Notes: a model not told the origin generated them from the sequence alone. DNA of 64,000 nt from Acidobacteriota bacterium (GCA_025352795.1 JANXSF010000136.1:1-64000); one strand, 5' to 3'; numbered from the stretch's first letter, positions 9,917 to 20,200 are shown. Numbers and translations: made by a program.

Positions 9917-10560
9917 ATGGCCGAATTCATCCGCTCTGCTGTCTTATCTCTGCGATAGCTGTGAAATCCAGGGGTGCAAATAGTGCAGGCTTCGGTTACA
10001 TCAATATTTTCAACTCTCACTCCAACCTGCAATAACTGCGCCAGATTCGCCTTCTTCAAATCGATATGTAACTTCCCCGTAGCTCTGGCCGAAACATAGG
10101 CACTCTCGAATTGATCTGCCACTTCCGTTCCAACCTCAAAACAGCAGGCAGAAATACCCGGCCCAATGGCCACCAGTAGATCTGCAGGCAAGCAGTGGTA
10201 CTCCGTGGTTAATCTGGTTACAGTTTTAGCAAGAATCTGGTCCAAAGTACCTCGCCAACCGGCGTGTACTGCGGCGATCACCTTTGCCCTGGGATCAACC
10301 AATAGAATGGGGATGCAATCGGCGGTTCGAATGGACAGCCACAGCGCTGTGAGGTTTGTAAACATGCCGTCACCCTCAGCCTGCTTCTCCCCTGCCTCAG
10401 TGATGCTGTAAACGACATCGGAGTGAGTTTGGGTCAACGACGCCACTTGCCTTTCCCTGATCGGATTGCCGGAACTGGTTCCAAAACCATGCTCCAGCCA
10501 ATCGATCCGAGAAAGCAGCGAGGAAACGTAAATGTTGGATGCAGTGAGGGAGAACGCCAC
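9892..10560 (-). CDS. pgeF: Peptidoglycan editing factor PgeF (laccase-domain, YfiH family)
   Basis: 222 residues, close to the family norm. The metal/active-site set is visible: H46 in TQTHSD, C82 in TADCIPI and H99 in VHAGWRG, plus the conserved GPGISACCFEVG. Older annotations call this family multicopper polyphenol oxidase, but its known role is removing wrongly incorporated amino acids from muropeptides. No signal peptide, so cytoplasmic. It starts 3 nt after the nuoB stop and is probably co-transcribed with it; this pairing is unusual. Confidence 0.9.
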   Translation of the reverse strand: MAFSLTASNIYVSSLLSRIDWLEHGFGTSSGNPIRERQVASLTQTHSDVVYSITEAGEKQAEGDGMFTNLTALWLSIRTADCIPILLVDPRAKVIAAVHAGWRGTLDQILAKTVTRLTTEYHCLPADLLVAIGPGISACCFEVGTEVADQFESAYVSARATGKLHIDLKKANLAQLLQVGVRVENIDVTEACTICTPGFHSYRRDKTAERMNSAIKIKRGAG

Positions 10561-10563
10561 AAG

Positions 10564-11127
10564 CTAAATCGGCTTTTGGATTTGAGCAACCATCACTTGG
10601 CGTTTGAAATTTTCCAGCATGGCTTCATCCAACCGCACTTCCGTAGGGCGACGAACCAGATTGTCGGTACTTTGAATCTTATCCTGCAACTTCAACAAAG
10701 CGTAGAACAGATTTTCAGGCCGCGGCGGACAACCGGTCACATACACATCCACCGGGACAATCCGATCCACTCCTTGCAACACACTGTAGGTATTGAAGGG
10801 GCCTCCGACGCTGGAACAAGCACCCATTGAGATGCACCACTTTGGATCGGGCATCTGGTCCCAAATTCTTTTCAGCACCGGTGCCATTTTTAAGGTTACT
10901 GTGCCCGCCACAATCATCAGATCCGATTGCCTGGGGCTTGGTCGAAACACTTCCGCACCGAATCGGGCAATATCGAACCGCGAGGTAGATGCCGCAATCA
11001 TTTCAATGGCACAGCATGCCAACCCAAAGGTCAGCGGCCAAATGGATGATTGGCGTGCCCAATTGAACACATAATCAACCGACGTGGTCACAAAATTTCT
11101 TTCAAACTGATTTTCGAGGTAACTCAC
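10564..11127 (-). CDS. nuoB: NADH-quinone oxidoreductase subunit B
   Basis: 187 residues. The four ligands of the N2 4Fe-4S cluster are present: C38 and C39 (GLACCAIEM), C104 (MGACSS) and C133 (VTGCPPRPE). The GTG start is supported by GGAGGG a few nt upstream and by the conserved N-terminal region. NuoB sits in the peripheral arm of complex I at the quinone site. No other nuo gene is nearby: the upstream neighbour is a DHH phosphoesterase and the downstream neighbour is pgeF. It may be a split-off or second copy. Confidence 0.93.
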   Translation of the reverse strand: MSYLENQFERNFVTTSVDYVFNWARQSSIWPLTFGLACCAIEMIAASTSRFDIARFGAEVFRPSPRQSDLMIVAGTVTLKMAPVLKRIWDQMPDPKWCISMGACSSVGGPFNTYSVLQGVDRIVPVDVYVTGCPPRPENLFYALLKLQDKIQSTDNLVRRPTEVRLDEAMLENFKRQVMVAQIQKPI

Positions 11128-11173
11128 CTGCCCTCCAACTTTCAGGATACCTTACTGCAACAAAAACACCCTG

Positions 11174-12127
11174 CTAGGACTGAAGTTCTTGCACAATTTC
11201 AGCGGCTGCTTTACGAGCCTGTTCCACTGCGCCGATGGGAAAGCTGATGGCGCCCACTTTGGAGTGTCCACCGCCGCCGTAACGTTCGCAAATGGTAGCC
11301 AGATTGTGCACCACTGGCTTTTGAGCCCAAGGACTGGACCCAACCGATACTTTCGTTCGGAAACTTGAAACGCTGACCGATACGGTATACGTTCCTTGTG
11401 GGAACAAGTAGTAGGGGATGAACTTGTTGTATCCTTCCACTCCGTCATCCACCAAATCGAAAAAAATTACACCATCGTTGGTGGCTGCCCGTTGACGAAT
11501 TAGATCGAGGGAAGTGAGGTGCCGTTCATACAACGGACGAAAAACTTGTTCAATCTCTGGATCCGCTATAATCTGGTCCAAAGACTGATGGCGCATCATC
11601 CCAATGATTTTCTGCACTGTGCCTGAGCCTTTGGAACCTTCAATCACTGAAGTCAACTTCATCGCGGCTGACCCAAGTCCCACCGCTTCCTCGGCGCTTT
11701 TGTACTGCGCGCCATCGATGATATCTGCCCAGCGAATCAGGTCCACTAGGGACTGGTTTTGATAGCCGAACTTCTCGCGAACGGTATCGGCAATGAACTT
11801 CGTACAGGATCGGTAGGTGGGATCAAAGAAAAAGTGCTTGCCCACGGTTGCTTTGTAATGCTCGGCATCTTGAGGGCTTAGAAATGCACTCTGATGATGA
11901 TCAAACCACCAGGTAAGGTTGGGATGTGGCGAATACTTGAAATCGACAATAGCGTTTTCATCGCCGTCAAAAAGATTATCCTCAAACAACTGATCGGCTT
12001 TATGGGCCATGCCCGTATAAGCAAATTCAGCGTTGGTGTTGAACTTGTCTGTATAGAACTGCGTGAACAGCGCGGCAGAGGCGGCGCCGTCAAAGCAATG
12101 ATCGTGATAGAGAACCCGAACTTTCAT
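11174..12127 (-). CDS. DHH-superfamily phosphoesterase
   Basis: 317 residues. Metal-binding motifs of the DHH fold are present: HDHCFDG near the N-terminus, an aspartate in AIVDFKYS and FDHHQS. The C-terminus has a DHHA1-like motif, GGGGHSKVG. Relatives include exopolyphosphatases, nanoRNases and cyclic-dinucleotide phosphodiesterases; the substrate here cannot be assigned. No signal peptide. The gap to nuoB is 46 bp, so it may be the first gene of a three-gene unit with nuoB and pgeF. Confidence 0.82.
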   Translation of the reverse strand: MKVRVLYHDHCFDGAASAALFTQFYTDKFNTNAEFAYTGMAHKADQLFEDNLFDGDENAIVDFKYSPHPNLTWWFDHHQSAFLSPQDAEHYKATVGKHFFFDPTYRSCTKFIADTVREKFGYQNQSLVDLIRWADIIDGAQYKSAEEAVGLGSAAMKLTSVIEGSKGSGTVQKIIGMMRHQSLDQIIADPEIEQVFRPLYERHLTSLDLIRQRAATNDGVIFFDLVDDGVEGYNKFIPYYLFPQGTYTVSVSVSSFRTKVSVGSSPWAQKPVVHNLATICERYGGGGHSKVGAISFPIGAVEQARKAAAEIVQELQS

Positions 12128-12200
12128 TAGAAAAATATTAAGACTGGAAAACCTTATAGCATCCTATAAAGGAGCGGCACTTTGCAAGTGGATTTTCGTA

Positions 12201-12302
12201 CTATCTGCTGCCAAGGAGTTTGTACAGAATAAAAACACCCAGGAGGATAAGAAGAATCAGACCCTGCGGCGTCAATTCCTGGTTACCCGATAAGACAGTC
12301 AC
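12201..12302 (-). CDS. Possible 33-residue single-span membrane protein
   Basis: A GTG start at 12302 is preceded by AGAGGGA at good spacing. The frame encodes a polar N-terminus (TVLSGNQELTPQ), one strongly hydrophobic helix (about residues 14-27) and a basic end (KLLGSR). This order is typical of small bacterial membrane proteins. It occupies an otherwise empty 240-bp gap between two minus-strand genes. No homology recognised. Confidence 0.4.
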   Translation of the reverse strand: MTVLSGNQELTPQGLILLILLGVFILYKLLGSR

Positions 12303-12369
12303 GGTATCCCTCTGTTCGAAATAACGGCATTCCCGTCTTAAAAGATTAGGGGGAGTCGATGGAGTTTAC

Positions 12370-13020
12370 TTATTTTCTGAGGTAGTTATAGCGGTTGAGG
12401 ATTTTTTCCACGTACAGTTGCGTTTCCTGATACGGGGGAACTCCATTGTACTTTTCGACAGCCCCCAGACCGGCATTATAGGCTGCCAAAGTCTTGCGAA
12501 GTTGTTCCGGATCATCTTTGAAACGAACCAGCAAATCGGTCAGGTGACGTACGCCAGCTTCCACGTTTTGTTTCGGATCGTTAGGGTCTGCCCCTAATGA
12601 TTTTGCGGTGGATGGCATCAATTGCATCAACCCGATGGCACCTTTAGGAGACAATGCATTCACGTTATAGCCAGATTCCGCCTGGACTACGCTATGAATA
12701 AAAGAAGCCGGTATGCCGTAAGTTCTGGCGGCGTTGTCGATCAACTCTTTTGTGGTTAGAACGGGTTGGGCTTTGGGAATCTCAGAAGTTGCAATGGCCA
12801 GTGCCAAGGTCGGCTGAGCGAATACCTCTTCCAACTCAAACCCAGCAATTTCAGACGCTTTGATACTGACTACGCCACTGCCAGTCTGCAGAAAAACGGT
12901 CTCTCCATCGGAGGTGTGGCTTTCACAACGAATGGCAAATCCTGTCCGCAGCAAAACCTGTTCCGCCGACCAAATCGGTAGAGCGACTAGCGCAAATAAC
13001 AGGATTTTAGTGATTCCCAT
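12370..13020 (-). CDS. Secreted lytic transglycosylase (SLT domain)
   Basis: 216 residues from the chosen ATG, which directly begins a signal peptide (MGITKILLFALVALPIWSA); an upstream in-frame start would put a hydrophilic stretch before it. The SLT/goose-lysozyme-like domain covers about residues 85-216. It has the catalytic Glu in VQAESGYN, then GAIGLMQLMPSTA and LAAYNAG. The domain cleaves the MurNAc-GlcNAc bond of peptidoglycan, forming 1,6-anhydro ends. The family assignment is secure; the cellular role (turnover or assembly) is open. Confidence 0.9.
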   Translation of the reverse strand: MGITKILLFALVALPIWSAEQVLLRTGFAIRCESHTSDGETVFLQTGSGVVSIKASEIAGFELEEVFAQPTLALAIATSEIPKAQPVLTTKELIDNAARTYGIPASFIHSVVQAESGYNVNALSPKGAIGLMQLMPSTAKSLGADPNDPKQNVEAGVRHLTDLLVRFKDDPEQLRKTLAAYNAGLGAVEKYNGVPPYQETQLYVEKILNRYNYLRK

Positions 13021-13126
13021 ACAAACTTGGGGGCACAATCTGCCCATATTGTATTCTGACGTAAAAAATGGACGGTTCGTTGACAAGAAGATTGCAAGGG
13101 CTCCCGGCTAGAGCCCGTACCCGAAT

Positions 13127-13573
13127 CTATTGACCCAGAATGTCGTAAGTGGTGGTTCCAGCAATCCGAACCTTTTCGTATGCTTTCAACCAGGCATCGT
13201 GATTCGGATCTTTGGTGTAAAGCGCCAGCGATGCCTCATCTTTGAACAGGAAGCACGCGCCATATTTCCGCACAGTACGATTCGCCGTACCTGCCACGTT
13301 CTTTTCACCAGCGATCAATTGCTTGCTGGTTGCGGCATCTACACTATACTGTCCCAAACCGTTACCGCGCAGCTTTCCGTACCAAACCTTCTTGATCGTT
13401 TTGATCTTCTTGGGCAAAGCGTCAGTCTCTTTGTACCAGGCATTCCAATCAGCCGGAGTGGCCGTTTCAATAGGAGTAAAGGCGAAGCAATGCATCATAC
13501 CTTTTTCTCCGGCTTGGGCCAGACCACTGGTCACAAGAAGAGTCAATAAGCTGATGCAGGTAAATTTATTCAT
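13127..13573 (-). CDS. Secreted Dabb-like (alpha/beta-barrel dimer) protein
   Basis: 148 residues from the ATG that opens a signal peptide (MNKFTCISLLTLLVTSGLAQA). The mature part has the pattern of a stress-responsive Dabb domain: HCFAFTP at the start of the first strand, a helix with WYKETDALPKKIK, then YGACFLFKDEASLALYTKDP and a final strand. Family members are usually cytoplasmic, so the leader is worth noting. A TACAAT hexamer ends 7 nt before the start. It diverges from udk with a 49-bp gap. Confidence 0.7.
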   Translation of the reverse strand: MNKFTCISLLTLLVTSGLAQAGEKGMMHCFAFTPIETATPADWNAWYKETDALPKKIKTIKKVWYGKLRGNGLGQYSVDAATSKQLIAGEKNVAGTANRTVRKYGACFLFKDEASLALYTKDPNHDAWLKAYEKVRIAGTTTYDILGQ

Positions 13574-13622
13574 ACCTATGATTGTATCAAGCAGGTTTGC
13601 TATCCTGTTCTGGAAATCTTCC

Positions 13623-14246
13623 ATGATTCCCTACCTGATCGGGATCGCCGGACCCTCCTGTTCCGGCAAGACAGAGTTAGCCAGAAAGTTAAGCAGTTGG
13701 CTTTCCAATGCACCAATTCTTACACTGGATGCCTACTATCACGCTCTGGATCATTTGCCGTTAGAGCAACGGGCTGTCTGTAATTTCGATCATCCTGATG
13801 CGCTCGATTGGCCATTAATCTTGGCGCATGCAAGAGAATTATCAGAGGGTCGTCCTGTGGAGGAACCCGTATACCTGTTCGACAAGCACACCAGGGCCAA
13901 CTATTCGAAGCATGTGGAACCGCACAACTTTGTAATTTTAGAAGGCCTGTTTACGTTGCATGACCCACAAATACGCCATCTGCTAAAGGCCAGCATCTTT
14001 GTCAGCACTCCAGATGAAGAGTGCTACCGCAGGCGTTTGGTACGGGATATTTGTGAGCGGGGTCGTACAGAAGCATGCGTCCGCCGTCAGTATGAAACTA
14101 CGGTTCGACCCATGGCGGAAGCCTACATTTTACCCACACGCGAATATGCACAACTGGTCATTGCAGGGGATCAGCCTTTGGACGATGCCTTGGCTATTGT
14201 TCGAACATTGCTGGGGTTTGAGGCCAGAGTTGCAGCGTCAGCGTGA
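13623..14246 (+). CDS. udk: Uridine kinase
   Basis: 207 residues, the usual length. P-loop GPSCSGKTE, then the acceptor-binding region LDAYYHALDHLP with NFDHPDALDW, and the lid-like RDICERGR. These match uridine/cytidine kinase, which makes UMP or CMP in pyrimidine salvage. Another PRK-like substrate is possible but less likely. The start is the ATG directly before the P-loop strand. Tail-to-tail overlap of 9 bp with the next gene. Confidence 0.85.
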   Translation: MIPYLIGIAGPSCSGKTELARKLSSWLSNAPILTLDAYYHALDHLPLEQRAVCNFDHPDALDWPLILAHARELSEGRPVEEPVYLFDKHTRANYSKHVEPHNFVILEGLFTLHDPQIRHLLKASIFVSTPDEECYRRRLVRDICERGRTEACVRRQYETTVRPMAEAYILPTREYAQLVIAGDQPLDDALAIVRTLLGFEARVAASA

Positions 14247-14885
14247 AAGCTTAAACGGCACCTTGCGTTCGCGGTTGACTTGATCGGTAATTTCACGATC
14301 CACCAGATCCAGCGACGCACGGTTATGAGAATGCTTCGGAGTGATGTAGTGAAGCGTGGAATCCTCAACCCAATAAGCGACTGCGGAATAAACACTGCCA
14401 TCTTTCATGGCCAGAAGGTAAACCACAGGCTTGGCTTCCCCTCCCTGTTCGGCAACTTCTTCCGGCGTTTGGGGCTGCCTTTGCTGGCCGAGAGGTGCTG
14501 GTAAGGATTCGGCTGAATACTCACGAAGTACCGGCCTGGGAGCCGTCTCCGGCATGTAATTGTTATTGATGATGATGGAGGGCGCCGATTGCGTTACGAT
14601 CTGTTGCGGCGGTGGTGCCTGCATGGGCTCGGATATATAAACCGGATAGGCGTAAGGGACAAGAACAGCACCGCTTCGATTACCCACTCCGGTGTAACCA
14701 GGGATGGGTCTGCCGCTAACCGTTGCCCCAAGCCGTGTGGCATGACTTGTACCGACTGGAGCGATAGTGGACCGGGCAGGATTCACTCCGCCTGGATTCA
14801 GAATGTTTCCATAGGTGTAGGAGGGCCTTTGCGCAAAAGCTGTACCGACAATTAAAAGTAGGGGAAACAGATTACGAACTCGCAT
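14238..14885 (-). CDS. Secreted protein of unknown function
   Basis: 215 residues. A signal peptide (MRVRNLFPLLLIVGTAFAQ) is followed by a long low-complexity region rich in Pro, Gly, Asn and Gln (about 20-140) and a compact C-terminal part (about 150-208) beginning VYLLAMKDGSVYSAVAYWV. The C-terminal segment looks like a small beta fold such as those at the end of several acidobacterial exported proteins. An in-frame GTG one codon upstream could also serve as start. No function assigned. Confidence 0.65.
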   Translation of the reverse strand: MRVRNLFPLLLIVGTAFAQRPSYTYGNILNPGGVNPARSTIAPVGTSHATRLGATVSGRPIPGYTGVGNRSGAVLVPYAYPVYISEPMQAPPPQQIVTQSAPSIIINNNYMPETAPRPVLREYSAESLPAPLGQQRQPQTPEEVAEQGGEAKPVVYLLAMKDGSVYSAVAYWVEDSTLHYITPKHSHNRASLDLVDREITDQVNRERKVPFKLSR

Positions 14886-15028
14886 CACGGTTTGCCTCTA
14901 CCTAGAAGCTTACTCCTACGGATGAAGGGAAACAAGTGGGATAGGTAGGGATGGCTGCAAGATTCGTAAATTTTTGGGTATGAGGAGAGTGAGTGTCCCC
15001 ACTGCTCAAGTTAAAAAGTTGGGATCAA

Positions 15029-15337
15029 CTAGGCCGCAGTTACCACTCGCGAGACCGAGACTTTGACCCGATAGCCTAGAGCGGCTAGTAGTCGAATCAG
15101 CAGATCAGTGGAGACGTTATCCAGATTGCCGTTCAAGATGGAGGTGACTCTGGTTCGGGAAGAACCACCCTTTTGTGCGACCTCTGCGTGGGTCAGCGCT
15201 TCGTCACTCACGATCTGCCTGAGTCGTTTTAAGAGTGCGTGCTGCACTTGCCATTCCTGCGCTTCGACGCCGCTGAGTCCAAGCGTTCTGGCCAAGGCAT
15301 CCGGGGTATTGGCTGTGACCGTTTTAGTCTTCATCAT
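15029..15337 (-). CDS. HigA-like XRE-family antitoxin
   Basis: 102 residues with an XRE/HigA helix-turn-helix (about 45-92): LTHAEVAQKGGSSRTRVTSI followed by LLIRLLAALGYRV. It has a good Shine-Dalgarno (AAGGAG) inside the upstream gene. Its ATG overlaps the stop codon of the upstream toxin remnant (ATGA), the classic toxin-first HigBA layout. It should bind the locus promoter and neutralise the toxin. As the toxin is broken, it now stands alone. Confidence 0.82.
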   Translation of the reverse strand: MMKTKTVTANTPDALARTLGLSGVEAQEWQVQHALLKRLRQIVSDEALTHAEVAQKGGSSRTRVTSILNGNLDNVSTDLLIRLLAALGYRVKVSVSRVVTAA

Positions 15338-15675
15338 TTAGCTCCTTCCATTGCATCCTGCAGCTCTTTGAATCGCTTCTTAGCTAGTTGAATTTCCGAG
15401 GGCGGGGTTTGCTGCGTTTTCTTTGTAAAGGCATGGAGGCACCAGAATTCCCTTTGCGCTCGCCGTGAAATAGAAAGTTCTAAACTGGCCATCTTCACCG
15501 CTGAGCCTCAGCTCAGAAACACCAGAGGCAACCGACGGCATCGGCCTTGACAGTGGCATTCCCGGCTGCTCACCCACCTGAAGCAAGAACAACGCCTTGC
15601 CTAACCGGTCGCGAATCTCACGGGGGAAGGCCGAATGGCGTCGCGAGCTTTTGGATGAAATACAACTGGCCGCAC
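15334..15675 (-). pseudogene. Frameshifted HigB/Gp49-like toxin
   Basis: Three pieces of a phage Gp49/HigB-type RNase lie in order but in two frames. The first runs from GTG 15675 (VRPVVFHPKARDAI). The middle part is one frame over, from about 15635 to 15435 (FPREIRDRLGKALFLLQ, then GVSELRLSG and FRTFYFT). The last returns to the first frame (HAFTKKTQQTPPSEIQLAKK) and ends at 15334. Total length equals 114 codons, the normal size, so two opposite one-base shifts are implied. The middle passage read in the first frame hits a stop. The product should be inactive unless the shifts are sequencing errors. Confidence 0.75.
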
Positions 15676-15724
15676 GCTTTCGAGTGTATCAAAACTGGGA
15701 CATCCTCAGGGTAACTTTCATACC

Positions 15725-17107
15725 TTACAACGTACAAGCTGGGAAGGGGCCTCGGATCTGTTCCAGCAGAATTGCCAATGCCAGGATGCGATCTTCCTCC
15801 CATGGTCGGCCGACGATTTGGATTCCAATGGGCATTCCTTGTTCAGAAAATCCATAAGGAATAGTCACCGCGGGAAATCCGAAGAGGTTGAAGGGGGTCA
15901 TGCACATGGTGGATTCGAACAAACCGATTTTTTGGCCATTGATCATCCAGGAACGCTCTCTGGGCTGAAACGCAGTTACCGACATTACTGGTGAAATCAA
16001 CAATGGGGTTTCCCGCATTTGGGCCAACAGGGAGGCGCGCATGGTATCCCGTTGACCCAGTTTTTCCACTACCTGCGAAGCTGTGTATTGGCGCGGATGT
16101 TCGTTCCAGAATTCCATTAAAGTCCAGTGCGGCGTTTCCTTGCTGCCCTCGTAGAGTTTGCGCACAAACGGTTCAGAAAGTTTAGTGAAGAAGAAATCCC
16201 AAAGGTGCGGGGCCTTCTCCATTCCGATTGGCGAAAAATCACGGATGGACATTCCCGCAGACGCCAAATCCTGCCCTGCCTTGCGCACTAACGTTTGAAT
16301 GGCAGGCAGAACCGGAACATCGTAGAACTGTTCCCAGATGCCGATATGAATGCCGCTTAAATCTCCGGGGCCGATGGGGACTGGAGCGGAGAACGGATCC
16401 TGATCATCGTGCCCGGCCATCACATCAAACAAAACTTTAAGATCTTGAGCGTCACGAGCCATGGGCCCCACCACGCCCAACATTCCACCGGGATGCAGAC
16501 ATTCAGGTACATGACCTACGGCGGGAATTCTGCCTGGGGTGGGCTTCAAGCCAGCGATTCCACAAAAGTGGGCAGGGGCTCGAATGCTGCCACCGCCGTC
16601 GGATCCCACTCCTCCAGCGGAACAAAATGCGGCGATGGCTGCTGCTTCCCCGCCACTTGAACCACCGGCTGACAATTCCAGATTCCAGGGATTTGCAGTA
16701 CGCCCGGTAATGAAGTTATCGGCCTCATAGTTCATGAGCATTTCAGGGCAATTTGTTTTCCCCAGGAACACAGCCCCAGCGGCACGCAAACGACTGGCAA
16801 CCAAGGAATCGGTTGCGGCGATGTGGCCCAACCGAAGCTTGCTTCCGACTAAAGTGGGTTGGCCTGCAAGGTGCAGACTATCTTTTATAGTGAGCGGAAT
16901 ACCGGCCAGTGGATCGGTGCTGAGACCTCCATTATCCACCGCCCTGGCAGCCATAAGCGCCTGTTCAGGCATCAAGTGAACGAAGGCCCGAAGCATCGAA
17001 TCCAGCTTGTTTATTTGCTGAAAATGAGATTCTGTTAATTCTACGGCAGAGATCTGCTTTGAGCGTAAAGCGTTTCTCATTGCAACAAGTGAAAGGCGAT
17101 GTGGCAT
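15725..17107 (-). CDS. Amidase (amidase-signature family)
   Basis: 460 residues, standard length. The Ser-cisSer-Lys apparatus is visible: Lys in PLTIKDSLH, then the signature SAGGSSGGEAAAIA with both serines, and GGSIRAPAHFCGIAGLKP. No signal peptide, so probably cytoplasmic. It lacks gatB/gatC neighbours and so is more likely a stand-alone amide hydrolase than GatA; the substrate is unknown. -10-like hexamers (TATTAT, TACTAT) lie 6-9 nt before the ATG. Confidence 0.88.
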   Translation of the reverse strand: MPHRLSLVAMRNALRSKQISAVELTESHFQQINKLDSMLRAFVHLMPEQALMAARAVDNGGLSTDPLAGIPLTIKDSLHLAGQPTLVGSKLRLGHIAATDSLVASRLRAAGAVFLGKTNCPEMLMNYEADNFITGRTANPWNLELSAGGSSGGEAAAIAAFCSAGGVGSDGGGSIRAPAHFCGIAGLKPTPGRIPAVGHVPECLHPGGMLGVVGPMARDAQDLKVLFDVMAGHDDQDPFSAPVPIGPGDLSGIHIGIWEQFYDVPVLPAIQTLVRKAGQDLASAGMSIRDFSPIGMEKAPHLWDFFFTKLSEPFVRKLYEGSKETPHWTLMEFWNEHPRQYTASQVVEKLGQRDTMRASLLAQMRETPLLISPVMSVTAFQPRERSWMINGQKIGLFESTMCMTPFNLFGFPAVTIPYGFSEQGMPIGIQIVGRPWEEDRILALAILLEQIRGPFPACTL

Positions 17108-17206
17108 GAATCAATAATAGTATCGAAAACATTCAGACATGGAAATTGTTGAAACGTAAGCTATTAAAGGAGTAGTCTTATTACTGTGATAACAGGTAAA
17201 ACGAAT

Positions 17207-20200
17207 ATGATGCGTCTCTCCTCGACACTGACTCTTTTCTTGCTTGCAACTGCTTCCCTTTTCGCTCAGACGAATCCGGTGATTGGCGGCTCCAGCACCG
17301 GCTATGGAACGGTGGCGGTAAACACCACCTTGTTGACGCCCACCGTCACTGGAGGCACTCCCGGCTACACCTGGACGGTGATTGGCACACCACTTCCGGC
17401 AGGGTTGCAGATTCTGGCAACAGACGGCCGAATTTACGGCGCGGCAAACTCCGGGACAAACTCTACGGGAGTTGTGGTTCGGCTGCAAGTTACCGATTCG
17501 CAAAATCGTACGGCCACGCGTGATGTGACGCTGATCATTCGAAATACCTTCAACTTTGGCCCATTGAACGGATTACCCTCAGCGGCTGCCGGCACGGCTT
17601 ATAACCAATGCTTAACGGCAGAGGGAGGGTCATCGGATATCGCCTCTGTGTCTTACTTTGTCCTCACTGGCAGTCTGCCCGATGGGATATTTTTAGCGCT
17701 GAACACTTGTGGTTTAGGCAACAACTCGGCGTCGTTGCGAGGCAGTCCCACCCGTGGTGGAAGCTTCCCCTTCACTATCCGGGCGACCGATTCCGAAGGC
17801 CGTATAGTGGACAGGTCCCTTTCCCTTACGGTTGGCGCAACCCCAACGCTGATTGCTTCGCCAACCGCATCCTACGATTTCTTCTGCACCATCGGTTTGA
17901 ATTGCGATACTCCGCAACAGACCATTGTGACCATTCAAAGTTCTCCGGCCAATGGGGTAACCCCGATCACGGTAACTAGCCTGACGCAGCAACCTGCCTG
18001 GTTAGCTTTCTCTTGCTGCGATGCTGTTTCAACACCTACAAGATTGACCATCACCGTGAATCCCAATCCCGGTTCAACCACCAGTCCGGGAATCTATACA
18101 ACTACGTTGCAGGTTGCAGGTCCGGCGGGAGTAACTCCCATCAGCATCACCATCAAGCTCACCGCAGGAGTTCAGAATGGGGTTTTGGCTTCTCCGACAG
18201 AGCTGGTATTTAACTATACGACTGGCAATAGCGCCCCTTCGCCGCAATCGATTGATTTAAGAAATAACGGTGGCGCAGACGCAAATTACAGACTTTTTGC
18301 GACCACTCAGTCCGGGGGAAATTGGATTGTATTGAATAGTGTCTCTGTCTCTACGCCGGGGTCATTTACAACCCAAGTGAACCCCGTCGGTCTAACACTG
18401 GGCACTTACAGAGGCAGCATTGTTGTGACAAATTTAGCCAATTCATCGGTTCTCACCATTCCCGTGACTTTGAACATCGTTGCCGCCAATCAGCTTGTGC
18501 TGAGCACGCAATCCCTTAATTTCAGTTTTGTGAATGGTTCCGGATCGCCTGCACCAGTGCAACAGGTATCAGTGACCTCAGCCGGTGCACCGCTGGCACT
18601 ATCGGTGCAATTTACTACGCTTTCCGGTGGAAACTGGCTTAGCACCAGTCCTCAATTCACCAATACGCCAGCAAATCTGGCGGTATCGCTGACCAATACC
18701 ATTCCAGGGCCGGGTACCTATACTGGCTCCATCACGGTGGGTGGTGCTGGGGTACAATCGCAAACAATTCTAGTCAGCCTGACGGTTACCGGTTCACCCA
18801 GCTTGGCGGTATCGCCTACTTCGTTAAACTTCAACCAGACCATTGGTGGAGGCGCACTGCCATCGCAAACGCTCAGTTTATCCAGTGGTTCACTGAACTA
18901 CACGTTTACGGCATCCACCATCACCACCGATGGCGGAAATTGGCTTTCTGTAGGACAAACTGCGGGATCCACTCCAGTGAACATTCAGGTGTCCGCAAAT
19001 ACTGCTGGTCTTGCTGTGGGCACATACACGGGCCGCGTGGTGATTAGCTCTAACGACTCACCCAACAGCCCGGTAAACGTCCCGGTGACGCTAGTTATTT
19101 CGCAGACCGGAACCATTGGCGCCAGTCCGACAGCTTTGACCTTCCAGTACCAGACTGGAGCAGATCTGCCGGCGGGTCAGCAATTGCTGGTGGCCAGTGC
19201 AATTCCCACGACATTCACCATCACACCGACGTCCCTCGGCGGATGGCTGCGAGTGACTCAAACCAATGGCTCTACCCCATCGTCCATTACGATTTCCGTA
19301 AGTCCGGTGGGATTGGTTGCTGGTAGCTATACCGGTTCACTGTCCATTCAATCGGCGACGGCAGGACAGATCAGCATTCCAGTTACGCTGATAGTAACAA
19401 CGCCAACTTCCTTTGCTTCGTCACCAGTTTCTCTTGGATTTTCGCATCGCTTAGGCAGCACTCTGCCGCCATCGCAAATTATCAAAATCAGTTCCGGAAC
19501 GGCAACCTCCCGATTCAACACCAGTGTCCGCATTGCAACCGGAAACTGGCTATCTGTTACGCCGGTGGAAGCATTCACTCCATCGGACGTCACCGTATCG
19601 GTTGACCCGACCATTCTTCCAATCGGGGATTACACAGCATCGGTGTTGATCACTCCCGTGGACGGAAGCCCTGCGATCACCATCCCTGTGTCGCTATCAG
19701 TATTGAGTGCGGCCAAACCGTTGGTAAAATCGTTGACCAATGCCGCATCGTTCTTGAGTGCCGATGCGGTTCCAGGGATGATTTTCACCATCTTCGGTGT
19801 CGGAATTGGTCCGGATCAGACAACTGGAGTTCAACTGGTGAACGGAGTGATATCCACTACAACGGGCAACACTCGAGTGTTCTTTGATGAAATTCCAGCT
19901 CCCATGATTTATGCTGCTCGCGATCAGGTTGCCGGAGTAGTTCCTTACGGAATTGCAAGCCGTAGCGTGGTGCAACTGGCAGTGGAGACACGCGGAGTAA
20001 GGTCCGATCCTTTCCAATTGCGGGTTTCTTCGACAAGTCCGGGAATCTTTACCTCCAACACATCGGGCAGAGGCAACGCTGCTGCACTGAATCAGGATGG
20101 TTCGGTGAATAGCGCAGTGAATCCGGCGAATCCTGGCAGTGTGGTGGTGCTTTACCTCACTGGGGAGGGTTTAGTAACACCAACACCTTCCGACGGCCAA

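Noticed and set aside
13242-13622. Upstream extension of the uridine kinase frame
   Set aside because: It runs antisense through the Dabb gene; the kinase homology begins at ATG 13623.
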